Under the pieces are notes generated by a model that worked only from the letters and a program-made list of their open reading frames with translations, ran no database searches and was not told the DNA's origin. A stretch of 64,000 nt of DNA from Rhizophagus irregularis (taxonomy: Eukaryota; Glomeromycota; Glomeromycetes; Glomerales; Glomeraceae): the NCBI RefSeq assembly GCF_026210795.1, contig NC_089451.1, positions 2,464,001 to 2,528,000 on the forward strand, in the 5' to 3' direction. The translations under genes were made by a program, and so were the position numbers. Of this stretch, positions 22,234 through 36,979 are shown in pieces; position 1 is the stretch's first letter, and each line of letters opens with the position of its first letter.

Positions 22234-25107
22234 GGATTTTCATAATTTAATCTACATTTCTCCAATGATAATGTGATTTTTCCCGGTCCATAGGATCACC
22301 AATAATTTAATATATTTAATCTACATTCGCCAATGATATTGTGATCGTTTTCTAGGGATGTGCGTGAAATAATTTCAGATTACATGATCAAAGACTTTTT
22401 GGCAAATGTACGAATTTATGAAATACATTTGAAAATTAATGAACAATAGAGGGACAATAGAATCACGTAGTGCCCACCCCTTATTAATTTTAGTACTAAC
22501 TTTATTTACCTACCCTTATTTGTCTGAATAACCGCTTTTTCTTAAAGATGATTGACCCAAAATGTGGCACATTCGATCTTTATTGTTATTTTTTTAGAAA
22601 ATATTTTTTGCTGTTTCGCGCGAAGAAATATAAGAGAAAGAACTTCAAAATATTTTAATTTCAAATATAACAAGAAACAAAATTCAATATTGTTAATATT
22701 TTTACATTTAAAATAAAATGTTTTTTATATATTATATTATAATGTTTTAATAATCAAATACAAAAATACAAAAAAATTTTTACAGAAACTTTAAACTAAA
22801 ATACTTTTATTTGTAAATAAATACCAAAATTAATAAAATAAATTTAATGTTCAAGTATCCCTGCTGAATAACTTTACTTATTCAATAAAAGCAAGATTTG
22901 TTTGACCAAAACGCTTAAATTACGCCATGGTATTTGTATGAAAATTTGATAATATTACAAATAATGAAATAGTGAGTATAATTTTATGAATATACAAACC
23001 AACTTGGAGAAATATCTGAGAAGTTTCATACCTGCTGATTAACTTTGCTTATTTAACAAAAGCCATATTATTTTGTTAAAATAACAAGATAATATTGAGA
23101 GATTTTTGTACAAAAAACTCGTCTATTATAAACAAAATAAAGATTTAATGTGAAAATATACTCAACTTTACAAATAATACTTTATATTTAAGCCAGTGTT
23201 CAAGAATAATTCTTTTAAACTTTTAAAAATTTTTTAAAAAATAACTGAAAAAAAGGAGAAATAAGTATTACGAAAGAGAGAAGGAAAAATGCATGCGGTA
23301 ATCTGAAAATACTAATCAACAATCAAATTTGATCGGTCCAGGATAGGTTAAGGATGGACCTGACGGGGGAATAACAAAAAATAAATATAAATCGGGACCT
23401 AACCCGGGTTACATACAAACGGTTTACATACTGTGTCATATGATAATTGTGAAGACTCTTCACAATTCCAACCGATAAAAGCGGCTAATTATGTAAATAA
23501 CTTATACTGCGCAACATATTCTGCAGAAGAATATTTTGTAGTTTCATACTGCGGATTATGCCGATCCCTTCACTTGTTAAAATTAATAAATTATTTATAG
23601 GTTCTTTCAGTAACTTATGATAGTTGGTTTACCAAATTGATCAAACGCTTACGAACGGCTTGCAATTATAAATTATAATATCCATATGATCATTGATTAC
23701 TCTCGATCCCATAACTCTCGGAGAATTTTAAATTCGAATCAAATAGAATCACGTGATATTATAATTAGCGCCAGCCAACACTATTGCAATATCGACTAGT
23801 TACCCTTATTCCAATCCGGTAAAAACTGCAGACGATTTTTTTTACTTTCACTTTGACAAATTTTCAAGCTCTATCGATTACAAACTTTTGAATGGAGAAA
23901 AAGGCTAGTCTAATTTCGAGTTTAAGTAGAAAAAAGATTAGTTTAGAACAATGGAATTTTTTAAGGTTAAACGTTAATTTTTTTTTTTAATCAATTAAAA
24001 AAGAAAAAGCTTTATTGAAATGGTTAAACATGAAATGTTGTACAAAAGATATGATATCCGCCTCAATAAGATTAACTAACCAAAATAATGATAAACCTCT
24101 AATATTTATCCGCTTTAGATTAATCACCTAATATTTAACTGTTGACCAAACAATCGAACCCTGACCATATTTCAAACTTAAATAGTCGAATACCCTAACA
24201 CGACTCATATTATTAGATAGTTAGATTTGGGGCATGGTATCGTCCAAGTTCGATTTAGTATGGTTTTACGACATTACTGGGGCATTCAAACAACTAAACC
24301 AAAAAAACCGAAATTCTTTTAGCCGTAAATAATGTCCGTTAAATTTTTATTCTGGCATCCAAATAAAGAGAACAAATTCATTTTTAATAAATTTGTCCCA
24401 AATATCTAAATTCTAAATTCAAATTTGTAAATTTTCAATGAAAATAAATTAGAAACCATATTAGTAATAATATAAATAATACATTTTTTTTTTGTGTTTA
24501 TGATGATAATATATTCTTTGGTTTGATAACAAAAAAATAATTCCGAAATAAATAAAAACGAATTAATTTATGGGTTCGTGCTAGATAATCCTATCATATT
24601 AAAAAATTTAAATATGTGCTTAACAATAAATTTTATTTTCTTTTGTATAAACCCTTTTTTACTTTTTTAAAAATTTTATACACTTTTTAATTTCCTTTAA
24701 TGGAATTCGTGCAGAAGTTTTCTATTAATTTACAAAATTGTCAGTGTCAATAATGGTTTTAGCCTAAATTGGAAAGAAATCATACGCCATTAAATAATAA
24801 ATAAAAATAATTCTTATTTTTTCCCAAATATTTTATTTTTTTATTTTCATTCTGATAATAACTTTTTTATGGTTAAGCAATCTTCCTGGGTCCTGTAGGC
24901 GGTTTCTTAATTTACTCATTTAATAAAATATTAGGAAGGTGATATCCTTTTTTATTGTAATTCTGGTCTGGAATATGTGTTACAGCTGCAATCAAAGATT
25001 TTATTTCGGTTTTTTATATAAATCGAGTGCTTTCACATTTGCCCACAGGCTCACACCCTTCTCGAATTATCAAATAAAATAGTTTATTGGGTCTTTTTAA
25101 CGAAAAC
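22234..25107. other. Intergenic, nothing coding recognised
   Basis: The first 120 bp hold further copies of the ATATTTAATCTACATT(CGCCAATGATAT) motif seen inside both duplication copies. The rest is AT-rich, with a moderately complex stretch at about 23320-23900 in which I find no supported ORF or RNA. Confidence 0.5.
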
Positions 25108-28100
25108 ATGGGCGACTCCATGGGCAAAGTGTATAGGGATGTCGTAAACCATGAATACTCAAGTCAAAGTATAGAATGTGGAAAAGATAATTCCAGCGAG
25201 AAGAAGAAAGATTATGAAATTGCAATTAATCAAGATGGAAATTTGTTGTTACATTTGATACGGGTAAAAAAAAATAAATAAATTTTTGTTATTAGAAAAT
25301 AATTTATATACATAATAATTTTAATAATTTTACGATTTTTTTTGTAAAAATAAATAAATAAATAAATAGCAAACCTTCTGATTAAAATATTGGAAAACAC
25401 TGATCATCGTCAACCTAAATTCAAGAAAGAGGTAAATTTCAGTAGTCAGAATAAATCCGACAAGCCCGTTGATAGTGATACAATTAATGAAACAATCGCT
25501 TGCTTTAAATAGATAATGACTTTGAGATTGTTAAATTTTATAATCCTAAAAAAACCGAAGATTCTTTAGGCGACGACAAGACAACAACAAAACACAAGAA
25601 AAGCAGCTCGGGAGATGATGAAAAGAACGACAAGTCTAAATGGTCTTTAGATATATCAAATATTCATAAGAATAAGAAGAATGATAGCGATGATAGCGAA
25701 TATTTTTTTTTTGTCGCCATATCTCGCATAAACATTGACGAGGACATGAAACAAGAAAAAGATAAAAAAGATGATAAAAAAAAGCGTGATTACGAAAATG
25801 GATATCTTAGTAAAATGCAATTTAAACCTTTATTCGATCATAACGATAAATCTGTCGAAACTATAATTTCTGTGAAGCCAGAATTTAAAAAAGGAATCGA
25901 AAAAGGAATCGCTATTTATCGCCTTGAATTAAAAAATCAAAATGAAGAAAATGAAAATGAAGGGAATGAAAAAGGATAGAATGAAAAAGAAGAAAAGAAA
26001 AGTGGGGAAAAGGAGAAAGGAATGAAGAAAAAATATGATCTTAGTGGCGTAACTTGCTATTATTCTAATAATATTTCAGGAATATGTAGATTGATAGAAG
26101 TTTCAAATGAAAACGATCAACCATCAAATGATTCTCAATTAAAAAGATTTGTAATATTGAATTTCCATGGAATATATAATTTTGCTTTAAAATCACTAAA
26201 TAAGGTATAGTAAATTTTTTTTTATAAAGTATTTAAATAATTCATATGTAAAAAATATTTTAATAGGTTAGACCTAATGATAATTTTGATTCTTTTAAAT
26301 TGAATGAGAAATTTGAGAAATTTGAATATCCACCAAGTACTAAACGCGAATTAAAGAATTGGTATACTAGTAAAAATACAAATTGCATGGAACGACTTCT
26401 CTCGTGTATATACGATAAATATTTTTTGGTCACGCAATACAAAAATGATGTGCAATCACTTGAAGGTAAAATTTTGTTATTATTTCTTAAGCATAATAAA
26501 CGTAATCGAAAAATAATTAATTCAATTTATTTTTAGTTTATAATCTAGAAAAAATGGAATTAGAAACTACAGCAAAGAGAGTTGAAAATAAGGATGAATT
26601 CGTAAATCATTATTATTCCGAAATCATTTCAATTAGTAGATTACAGCTTTGTTTTACTCGGGGAATTAATATTATCAAGTAAGTTGTTACAAGTTATTTA
26701 AGCTTCCTACTGATCACTTTAACGACATTTTTGTTAACCAAATATTTATAGATTGTATTATATAGAAAATGGTTTACAAATCGCATCAAAAAAATTTGAT
26801 AGATAGAACAAATATATTCATTGGAATTTATTGAAAATGATGAAAAATTACTTATAATAGGCAAAAGTCTGGAAGGAGGGCTGAAATTTATAATATGGGA
26901 TTTATATGATACCGGTAAAGTTGAATCAATAAAGTTAGACAATTTTCCAAGCATAGAAAACCTTGATACCCGTTTAGCCAGAACTTCGGGAAATATTTTG
27001 CAGATAGATAATGATGGCAATGTTTCATCAATCCTTAAAAAAGTTGAAAATAAATTAAAAGAGCAGAAAAGCGAAAATGAGGTTGTAGTCAAAAAGGAAG
27101 AGTTAGAATATTTAATAGATAAGAAACATATCATATATTATTGTGATAAAAAACATAAAAATTTTAAACCAATAGTTGATGAGAAAGAGCCATGGGTGTT
27201 AGATGAATACGATAGACAATCCTATTGTATTTATCAAAATAAAAATGGGGATGAAACAGAAACTTTACAACTTATTGTCGGCAGATCCACCGTTCAAATT
27301 TGGCATCAAATCCAAGATGATGGTAAAAAAACAAAGATGACCTTCCTAATAAAGGGGAACCATTTCTTGAATATATTTGGTCAAATCGTATTCCGGTAAA
27401 GCAAGAAAGTGATGAGACAAAATTAAAAGTTGAAGATTTTAAATATGGATTTAAATATGGATCAAATAAAGGATTACATGAAGGATTACATGAAAAATTG
27501 GATGATTTTCATTTAAAGGTTTATTGGTATGAAAGAAAAGAAGAAAATGAGAATTCAAAAAAGGATGAGCACGAAATAGATGATGAAGATAAAGACGATA
27601 GTGTGATGGAAAGGAAAGTAAAAGTAATTAATCGAAAGGATATTATTGAAAAATATCATATAGTAAGACACGCTTGCAAAGCATTAGAACATCTTAATAA
27701 GCGTTATAAAAGCAAACGTCTTGCAGATAATTACGTCAGAGTTCACAAAGTAAGTTTACCGATTTTGTTTGCTTTTGGAATGAAGTAATTAACATTTACT
27801 TTTAATTAAAAGTACGAGGAGATTATCAGCTACATCAAACATATTGTTTGGAGATTTGCTAAACATGAACCGGAAAATTTTAAATTGTTGGATGTTCGAT
27901 ACAATATTATGAAAAATTTAATTCTTAGTGATTGCGATCAATTGATAAATTTTATATTATTTGGGGATGATGATAATGAAGATAGAAACGGCAAAGTTTG
28001 CAAAGTTTGCAAAGAAAAAAAGGAAAATGAAAAAGAAGAAAATGAAAATGAAGGAAAAGAAAAAGAGAAAATACAAAGACAAGTTGCAATCCGACATATA

Positions 28101-30384
28101 CCAAGAAATAAATTATGGTTAGGAAAAAAGTTTTTAACGAAAGGTGACCTTGACTTTGAAGGAAAAGATTGGATAAAAGAAAATGAGAGTCTTGAACCGA
28201 AAAATAATATGGAATTAGCAATTTATCATTGCAAAGGTACATCTTTAAAATTAACCGTATCACAGCATTATTTACCACGCTTGAAATAACTTTGTTTATT
28301 GTAGATCGTGAACTTAAGGATACGTTAATTATTGCTTATCTTTTGGAATATTATTCTAATCATGCAACGGATAGTGCTGGTTGGATGTGTACCGTTTCTA
28401 AGGCAATTCCTTTTTTATTTAAATACAATTATGGTAGGTTTTTTTTTAATTCTAACGTAATCAAAATTTTGAAAGATTAGATTTGCATACAATCTTTATA
28501 TTTATAATAGACGATTATGCCAGAAAGTTATTTTTTAAAGAATGCTTTGCAAATCAGGATCACTTCTCAGCTCAAGATCCTAAAGAAATTATTCCAACAG
28601 AATACCGAGAAAGACGTAATCATAACATCAAATTTAGAGCATTCAGACCTATAGCCAAACTGAAATCTGATAAAGATGAATTATACTCTAGAATTATGAT
28701 CAAATTTAAGTCTTTTAAAAATTACATAATCAAAATGTATGAAAACTTTGATAATGATCTTGGAAAATCACCATTGGCTTTACGAGTGTTTCCTCTTCCC
28801 AGTTTCACTATAAGCGACATTAAAAAAGAAGATAATTATAATTGGAAAATAATAATCAAAAATCTTTTTTGGTTTATATTTATGCCACGACTTTACAAAA
28901 TCGGTCGAAATGGCAGGAATAAGCTAAGCCCTTTTTCTAGAATGATACTATACGAAAATAACGATGATATTTATGATAATCCAGCAACTGAAGCGGTTAT
29001 TGATTTTCGTTGTCAAAAAGAAAGAAATTTCTTTTTTTTATTTCTTTCGATTTGTTATTTTTTCCGTTTGTTTTGGATTAGTTAGTTGGGCATATTTGAA
29101 TCATAGCATTATTATAAATGGAAATTGTTTATTTACATTAATTGTCGTATTCTATTATTTGGCAATTTATCAATTTACTACCGAAATAATACAACTTATT
29201 TATTGTGGATTTAAAAAATATATTGGTGAAATATTTAACATTTTTGACGTGATTTCTATTATACTTTCTGTAACAGTAATGTCAATAATGCTTAAAAGTT
29301 TTCAATTTTCTGATGGGTTTGAAGTGTTAAAGAAATTGATGGTAGATTAATTGTGGGAATACCATTCTCAATTTTTTTACTTTGGATTGAATTAGTAAGT
29401 TTTTTTTTTGCAATCGTTTAATCTTTCTTTTGTATAAGGTTAATTAATCAAATTTTATGATTTTAGATTTTCTATCTCCGCCAAATACCAGGTAAAATAC
29501 GTGATCTAAATAAAAATTACTATTCTCACACATCACATTATTAATCAATTTATTTATTTATTTTTTTCTTGGTAGGTATTGGTAACTATATTTATTATGT
29601 CATAATTATATTTAAAACCATATTTCCGTTCTTCCTGTTTATGTTAATTGTTATACTTGCATTTGCGCATACAATGTATATTGTTTCGTTTTAATTCAGC
29701 ATAATTAATTTTTCTTATTTTATATAATTACATAGGTTTGTGTCACTTAGAAATCCTACGAATATTAAGACTAAAGATTCCACGTACAGTGGAAATGCTA
29801 CAAATATTTCAACAAATGAGACGTTTAATATTGAGCTTAAATCCGATTTTGATCCTACTTCTAGAGATAATCCATTTACATCTTTTTCAGAAGCAATAAT
29901 AGCTACATATTTTTGGATTGGCGGTAATCTTGTTCAAAGAGATCAATTTGATTATTGGGTGTTGATGCATTTACTTTTATTGCTAGTATAGTCCTTGTAA
30001 TTGTTCCTGATCGCTTTTATGAGGTGAGTTTTTTCCGTCAAATTATAGTCACCATTTATTTTATATTCTCTTTTATTTATATATTCGTTTTTTTAGTGGT
30101 GTATACGAAAAAGCAGATACTAAAGGTAGACAAACTTTATTACGATATCAAGCAAATCACATAGCGGATTATGAAGCATTACAACATATTCATTTTTGGA
30201 AGCATGAGCACGATCCGAAGTATATTTATTATTTTGGTCAATCCAAAAATTTCGAAGATTGTTATAATAAAAAAAAGAACAAGGTCCTATTTATGGAGAA
30301 CTTAAAGAAAAATCTACATTCACAAACCGGATTTTAAATGAGGGAGTAAAAAATTATGATGAATATTCAATTTGGAATTGGTAG
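25108..30384 (+). pseudogene. TRPV-like cation channel, full-length decayed paralogue
   Basis: Exon structure and sequence follow the channel at 1-2738 and extend it upstream. The start is ATG 25108, with an N-terminal cytoplasmic region of acidic stretches and beta-propeller-like segments to about 27750. Shared exons are to 28236, 28305-28433, 28511-29394, 29467-29491, 29576-29675, from 29736 to about 30022, and 30097-30384. I see at least nine lesions. They are a frame change near 25505, TAG at 25977, a base lost near 26803, an extra A in the run 27325-27331, two bases lost near 29045, one near 29324, one near 29959, about eleven lost near 30003, and a shift in the A-run near 30270. The loss near 30003 removes most of the NMLIAFM S6 signature. 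Introns keep GT..AG ends, so decay is fairly recent. The first exon junctions (25263/25370) are out of phase and remain unresolved. Confidence 0.85.
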
Positions 30385-30571
30385 AATTAAATGAAGCGAA
30401 TTTTTTTTTTAATATCATATCAAAAACATCTTAAAAGTATAGTTTTATTTACCATTTTAACTTTATTACTAAAATTAATAAACTATTTACTAAAATTTTT
30501 TAAAAATTGGAAAATTTTAAAAATATAAAACAAGTTTAATGTGTAATTATGAAATTTTAGTTAAATTTACA

Positions 30572-31025
30572 GGTGGAAATGAAGTAGTGTACAGAAAGTC
30601 GTGATGGATTCTCACCTAGTAAATTCCATGAGACCTGTGATAATCGATCTCATACTATATTGATCATTAAAACAACGAAATCCTTGGAGGATATAATCCG
30701 ATCATGTGGACATCTGATATTACTTGGGGTGCTATCAAAGATTTATATTTTCTTTTAAAAATAAGAATGATATTGAAAATTATATATTAAGTCGCGTAAA
30801 AATTGAAAAATGTCTATATTAAATGGCTATAATTGCAGTCCTTTGTTTGCTGCTGGTCTTATTATAGGAATTATGAATGGAGATGATATTCACAATAATG
30901 ATATTCACAATAGGAGTTATTGTAGGAAAAATATTATTTATGAAAAACCAATTAGAGAAACTGTAGATGACTTCGATTTAGTAGAATGTGAAAATATTTC
31001 AAATTACGAAATGTTAGCCAATTAA
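30572..31025 (+). pseudogene. TLDc domain relic 1
   Basis: Translation in shifting frames gives the TLDc order: YRKSRDGFSPSKFHETCDN near 30590-30640, a GGYNP-like and WTSDITWGA stretch near 30690-30735, FKNKNDIENYILSRV near 30755-30800, then the open piece from 30810 to the stop at 31025. The usual N-terminal BTB and BACK domains are absent upstream. At least two frame changes break it. TLDc proteins are linked to oxidative stress and V-ATPase regulation in other organisms; this copy is unlikely to act. Confidence 0.6.
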
Positions 31026-31449
31026 AATCAACATTCAGGTAGCATAAATGTTTAAGTTTTTTTTTCGGACCGAATTTAACCAGAATTTCCCAATTATAAA
31101 GTAAAGTTGATCATTCATCGTTGCCAATTTTTTTTTCTTGCTTGATGAAACAATATACTTTTACCAAATAGGCGTCTTTTTTAAACAATATACAAAAAAA
31201 AAGAAAATAAGTAAATAAATAAATAATTTTTAATATTTAAATCAGGTATATCTGATGAGACAGAACTTTCTTTAAAGAATATGATCCTTCGGATATCATT
31301 AAAATCTTGGTCGCCGCCAGACGCCAGTAAACTTAGTCTTCAGTAATTGATCGCTCATTTACAATCATTTTTAATTAAAAACAAAACAAATCTGGTGGAG
31401 CAAAATTTTATAAAATAAGTTTTAAATGATTCTTTCTTGAAATCGATCG

Positions 31450-31710
31450 ACCGTGTGGGAAACTAATGGTAGGTTCGGCACCACTGAAGACAGTTTTATA
31501 TTCTCTTTTAAGAATAAAGAGAACACACAAAATTATATTTTAAGTCGGTAATGCTTGAATCGTATGCTATATACAATAATCTGATTACGGTCCATACGGT
31601 CTTGTAACGCATGGAAACAATTATTACAATAAGTTATTGTAGGAAAAATAGTAGTTATGAAAACCAATTAGGAAATTGAAGATATATTTTCTGTAGAAGA
31701 ATAGAAAATA
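31450..31710 (+). pseudogene. TLDc domain relic 2
   Basis: WETNGRFGTTEDSFIFSF, then KNKENTQNYILSR, are readable near 31458-31550 and match the same part of the TLDc domain as relic 1 and the relic at 62.6 kb. After that the frame breaks and only traces remain, up to an EDIFSVEE-like stretch ending in TAG near 31703. Together with relic 1 this suggests a decayed tandem pair. Confidence 0.5.
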
Positions 31711-31719
31711 TTCAAAATT

Positions 31720-33290
31720 ATTTAATATTGATTTTATATTTTAGAGACTAAACGTTCACCAATGTTTTTGTTAGAAATTAGAACTAAACACATAATATCA
31801 TTGAGTCGTTGGTCATCAATATAACTCTTACCTACATTACTTTTTTATTGTGGTTATAAAAAATTTATTAATATTACGCAAATTTATTGGAGCGGCACAA
31901 TTAAATATTGTTCGTTGAAATAATTAGCCACGATATAAAAAGTTAGGGTACAATAAGTGATTGGTTACCCATGCCAATCACTAACGTGACCATTCAAAAA
32001 AAGTGTCCAATCGGGATTCGGGATAGTACCAATTGATCAGCGCCAAAATGCGCAAGTGGCTTATTACTTTCCCTTGCTTTTTTTTTTAAAAAAAAAAATG
32101 TTGGAACTCGACAGAGCCACAGAGGCTTACTTTTCCTAATATTTGAAAAATTAAAATATTATAAATATTTACTAAACAGTGTCCAAAATAAAAAGGCTAA
32201 CTGTGGATATATGCCTTGAAAATTTTGAGTAATCACCTGCAACCTTACGAGAATTTCATTTGAATTTTTTTAGTAAAAGTTTAGAAACATTTTCTAAATG
32301 TTGGAAATATAAATATTAAATTTGTTCATTATTATGGACAGATAATCATGAAAAGTTGGTGTGCAGTAGAAAAAAATTCGCTTCTCAATTCCTCAATACT
32401 AATAAAATTGCGCAACTTGCACGATACATTTGGGCATTGCGCAATTGATAAAGAATTTTTTTAATTTGTCATAGTTACAATTAACTTCTTTATTGTAAGT
32501 AATGAATTTTTAGCTTACAATCTTTACATATTTTACCTAAATCAAATATAATACGCACATTGCACATAAATGTCGCACTGCGAAAAATTTCTGATTAAGA
32601 TCATATTAAAGTAAGTTTTATATAAAACAATAATATAGAATTTTATGTTCCTAATAAATTATTAAATATTTATTTTAAATAATAAGAATTCTTAGAATTT
32701 ATATTAAAAAGTCTGAGCCAGGTTTGGTTGGTAAATATGTATATATTTTAATTCCAGGCTTCAAAATAAAGGCAAATGCAAGATTCTATCTTTGAATAAA
32801 TGAAAAATGTTACTATTTCATTATCATCAATTAAATTTAAATAATAAAACATTTTTAAAACTATTAAACTTTTGTACTTTGTGGCTATGGATTTGTGTAC
32901 AATTTTGGCTTTGATATCATTTGTGGCAAAGTTCTGGATATCATATTATAGGTAACTTTGAAGTAATAAACAAAATAATCTATTTCAAGTTTCAACCTGA
33001 TTTCATAAGTTATTTGATATACTTCATTTAATAACTATAAATAAGTTCAAAATTTACTTGTCTGATTATTAATCCCCTTTTTTTTCCTTTTTTTTCCTTT
33101 TTTTTAATCCTTTTTTTTTCCTTTATTTTTCACTATGTAAATATATTGTGCTTAAATTATTTTTCCTCTTTAATAGAGATATGATAAAAGATTTTTTATA
33201 ATAGATCAGTGTGGTAATTCAGATTATCTTTATATATGTAAGTCACACATTATACATAAAGGTTTTGTGCATAACTCATGAAGCCATATG
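31720..33290. other. Intergenic, no gene called
   Basis: AT-rich. A poly-pyrimidine block of T8-T9 runs separated by CC lies at about 33075-33125. Nothing coding is supported. Confidence 0.5.
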
Positions 33291-35869
33291 TACTTATATG
33301 AAAATATAATAATAGTAAGAGCTCTTATGAAAGACCATACCTACTCTACTTTCAATCACATTGTGTAGAAATTTAAAACAATGTATACTGTACCAACTGT
33401 ATGCATCCAATTCCTCCACTGTATAGACTATAGACTTTAAACAAAAAACCATTCTTCTAACATTTGATAGATAAAGATAGTGTTGATGTAAGACTTTAGT
33501 TTTATTATTAGAGAAGCTATCTTGTGAAATAACCAAGTGTTTGACTTTAGAAACAATTGCATAACTATGATGAAATAAATATTTGTATTGCAAAGACTTT
33601 TAAAGAAGCAGATGAAGAATTAGATCCCATAATATAATGTAGGAAATATGAACAATCTCTTCCAATCTAAAACCTACTTTGTTCAAACATTGACTAAAAA
33701 TTAACCAAACAAATATTTTTTTAGTCAATTTGTTTAAATATAATTTTATTGTTATAGATTTGGCTAGAATCATTTATAACATAAATCACAACTTCAAAAC
33801 TGACACTCAGAATATTCTATTAAATCAAATACTAGATTTAATGACTAAACATTTAAGAGAATATGAAAATGATGATATGATAATTTATATCTCCCATTTT
33901 GCATATTTAAATAATATCTTGTATGATATATTACTAAGAGATTTAATATACAATATATAATATACTCTCATTATTTAAATACCATCCAATTTTAAACACT
34001 ACCTCATCTTTTAAATCATAATATACATAATACATAATTATTAATTATATATATAATTATCCATTATCCTAGCATATTAAAATACAAAGGAGTAAGGCTA
34101 AATGCAAGTACATTATCTACCCTGTAGCATTACTTCCTACATATGGTCTTCTATTTTGATTGAATAGAGTCAAATGCCTAATGATAAAATTATCAAATAG
34201 TATAAAAAACAATAATATATTCAAATGTTTGACGTATAATACATAGAATCTTCAACTAATCACACTATGAAAAAGCTTTTCATACAAATCTTTTAAATCC
34301 AATAGTGATATTGAGAAATCATTTTGATTGTAACATTAATTATTGCTATAAAAAATAAAAGTATTCTGCAACTAGGCAGTTAGAGAGTATATTGTATATG
34401 ACACTTCTACCCAGGCTTTTATAGCTGCTATTTATTTTTCTCTAATTTATAGCATTCTGAATTCAAGATTTTTTATATTATTTATTGTATTATTACTAAA
34501 AAACCTCATCTCACCATCAAGAAATTTTGGGATACTTTCAAAATCAATAAACTTTGATACAGTCAATTGAATTCATTAACATTGATGGTTTATGCAGACT
34601 AAACACCATTGATAATAATAATTGGAGAATCATCTATCTTTCTATATTCCTACATATTTGACCTAAAAAAAAGCTTTCCTTTTTTTTTACTTACCAAGTA
34701 TTTTTTCTTGTGGTGCATTATTTTCCAAAAAATTTATAGCTAGATACTTGTAAAGAATTTATCTATGATGAGGAGTTAAAACAACTAACATGTGTTGTGT
34801 TATTTTTATACTTTTTATATATGGCTTCTAAAATGCAATACATTATTCTATACAAAAAGTATCCATTTATCACATATCTCAGTTTAAAGAATGCATTAAT
34901 GGAATAAATTACTGGCAAAGGTTCAGAAAAAGTAATTATATATCTCTATTTTAGTTGGATAGAATTATATACTTATACTGTGAAAATGATGAAATCATCA
35001 GTATTTTCAAGAATTGTGCAGATTTATTACTATTTACTTAACTGTTCAAACTAGAAACCAGATAATCACATATGATCCCACCATACAGTGTGCGTCATCT
35101 GCATACATGTTTAAGTTTGAAAATCTGCCTATCAGTAGACCTTATTAATGCAACATCCTGTTCATCTTGTACCTGGCACTACTTCAGGACTTTCTGTTTT
35201 AGCTATCTGTCCTTTTTGTAATATTGTTCTTCTATGACTTTTTGTAATTTAGATAACACTTTAAAAGAGTGATCCAAAATTGATTTATTAGAAATTACTA
35301 TTATTGGTGCAAAGAAAACAAATTATATAAAGCTACTAAGATTTCAAAAATAGTAAATTCAGATATAGATCAAGTTAAAAGATATATTAGTTTATTAAAT
35401 AAAGCCTCCATTGATGATTGTAATGTAGAGTTAATATCACCAGGTCTAATATATAATTAAACTATAAAATCTCAAATTGATAATTGCAAATATTATCGCC
35501 TATCTTATAGAATTATTCTTTAAGTTTTATAAAACCTCTCTATTTAGAACATTTAATAGTATATCACATAAACTTTCAATGATATAATTCACATGTCAAT
35601 TTGAATATTACCTGATATACTTCAACTATTCACTTCTGGTATTAAAAGAGACAGAGAAATATAAAAACTTCAATATAAATTCCAATACTTGTAGAGACTT
35701 CTCTCAAATTACAAAGAAATGAAAATTTTATATTCTATATATGTTGTTACTCCTAGTCATGTGTGGAGTTACAATGTACTGTGCCAAATGATTAAAATTA
35801 AGATCTACTGCATCCAACTGTGCCAAGCTGACCAAACTACAGCCAATCCAGCCTATTATTTCTATTATT

Positions 35870-36202
35870 TCTATTATATTAATTATATTTAATATAAGCA
35901 ATATATTTATTTTATTTGATATATTTATTATATTTATTATATTAGTTATATCTCTTATATTTGTTATATCTATTATATTTATTATATCTTTATATGTAGT
36001 AACTTTTATATAAATAATGTTGGTATATTCCTTCATTATAAGTTAGTTTGAAATAGTTCTTGTAAGTTTAATAAAGTTCTATAATAAAGCATAACCTTTT
36101 ACACAATAAATGAACTCCCTATTTTAAGCATTTGGATTTCAGTTATAGTTAAATGTACTTAATCTTCTTGACTGCAAATCATAGTTAATCTATTCAATGT
36201 AC
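35870..36202 (+). repeat. LTR-like direct repeat, left copy
   Basis: Shares about 330 bp with 44354-44695 in the same orientation. It runs from a TTAATTATATTTAATATA stretch through ATAACCTTTTACACAATAAA and ATGAACTCCCTATTTTAAGC to AATCATAGTTAATCTAT..CAATGTAC. Its position just upstream of gag-like sequence suggests a 5' LTR. I did not find clean TG..CA ends or a primer-binding site. Confidence 0.6.
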
Positions 36203-36979
36203 TAAAATAACTGAATCAGTTAGCAAGTGTTGATTCCTGCTAGGTAAAAAGCAAATACTGTGAATTAACAATTGATTTCTTTTCTCAGATGTACTTGAGA
36301 TATTTGCAGACATATTTGCAAACATTTAGTTAAACAATTTGAAGTTTGAAATTGCATGTCATTTTACAATTTATCTAAATCAGAATTAAAGTCATATCAA
36401 AGAAAACATTGCAGAGGAAAAACAATTGATCAAAAAGAAGTTTATTGTATTTAGTGTTATCCAATAGATTCTATTCTAGCTGATAATATTCCTGATGGAT
36501 TCAAAAATTTTTGGCTTTGGATTTCTATTCAATATACAGCAAAATAATATATTGGAGCTACAGTAACCACTTAAAGTATTAAAAACTAAATTTTTTACAA
36601 CTACACAGCTTAATACTCTTGTTGGTATAACCACTAAAATCTTACAAAGCATAAAGTTTCATCAGATAAATAACCCTTTATTAGAGTTATCTTTTTTATC
36701 TACACAAATTATTTGAATTAACAACTGGATTTAAGAATTTACCTACTGGTATTTAAGTAACCTATGCATATCAAATTTTCCATAATACACCAATAAATAA
36801 TAATGTCAATATGAATGCAAATGAAATGAAAGAAGTTATGAGACTGGTCTAGAAGCAGACACCACTACCATTCCAATCCTAGAAATGTTGGAGACCTTTT
36901 AATAAATACTCTAGATGCTAATAAAGATGAATTACTGCTGCATTATAAAATAATTTACAAGCTATAAATGCCCTTACAA

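Noticed and set aside
26694-27134. 146-codon minus-strand ORF inside the decayed channel
   Set aside because: Antisense shadow of the channel exon, whose sense frame fits the family and splice pattern.
35728-36036. 102-codon minus-strand ORF rich in Ile/Asn
   Set aside because: Reads through the TATTATATT microsatellite of the LTR-like repeat.
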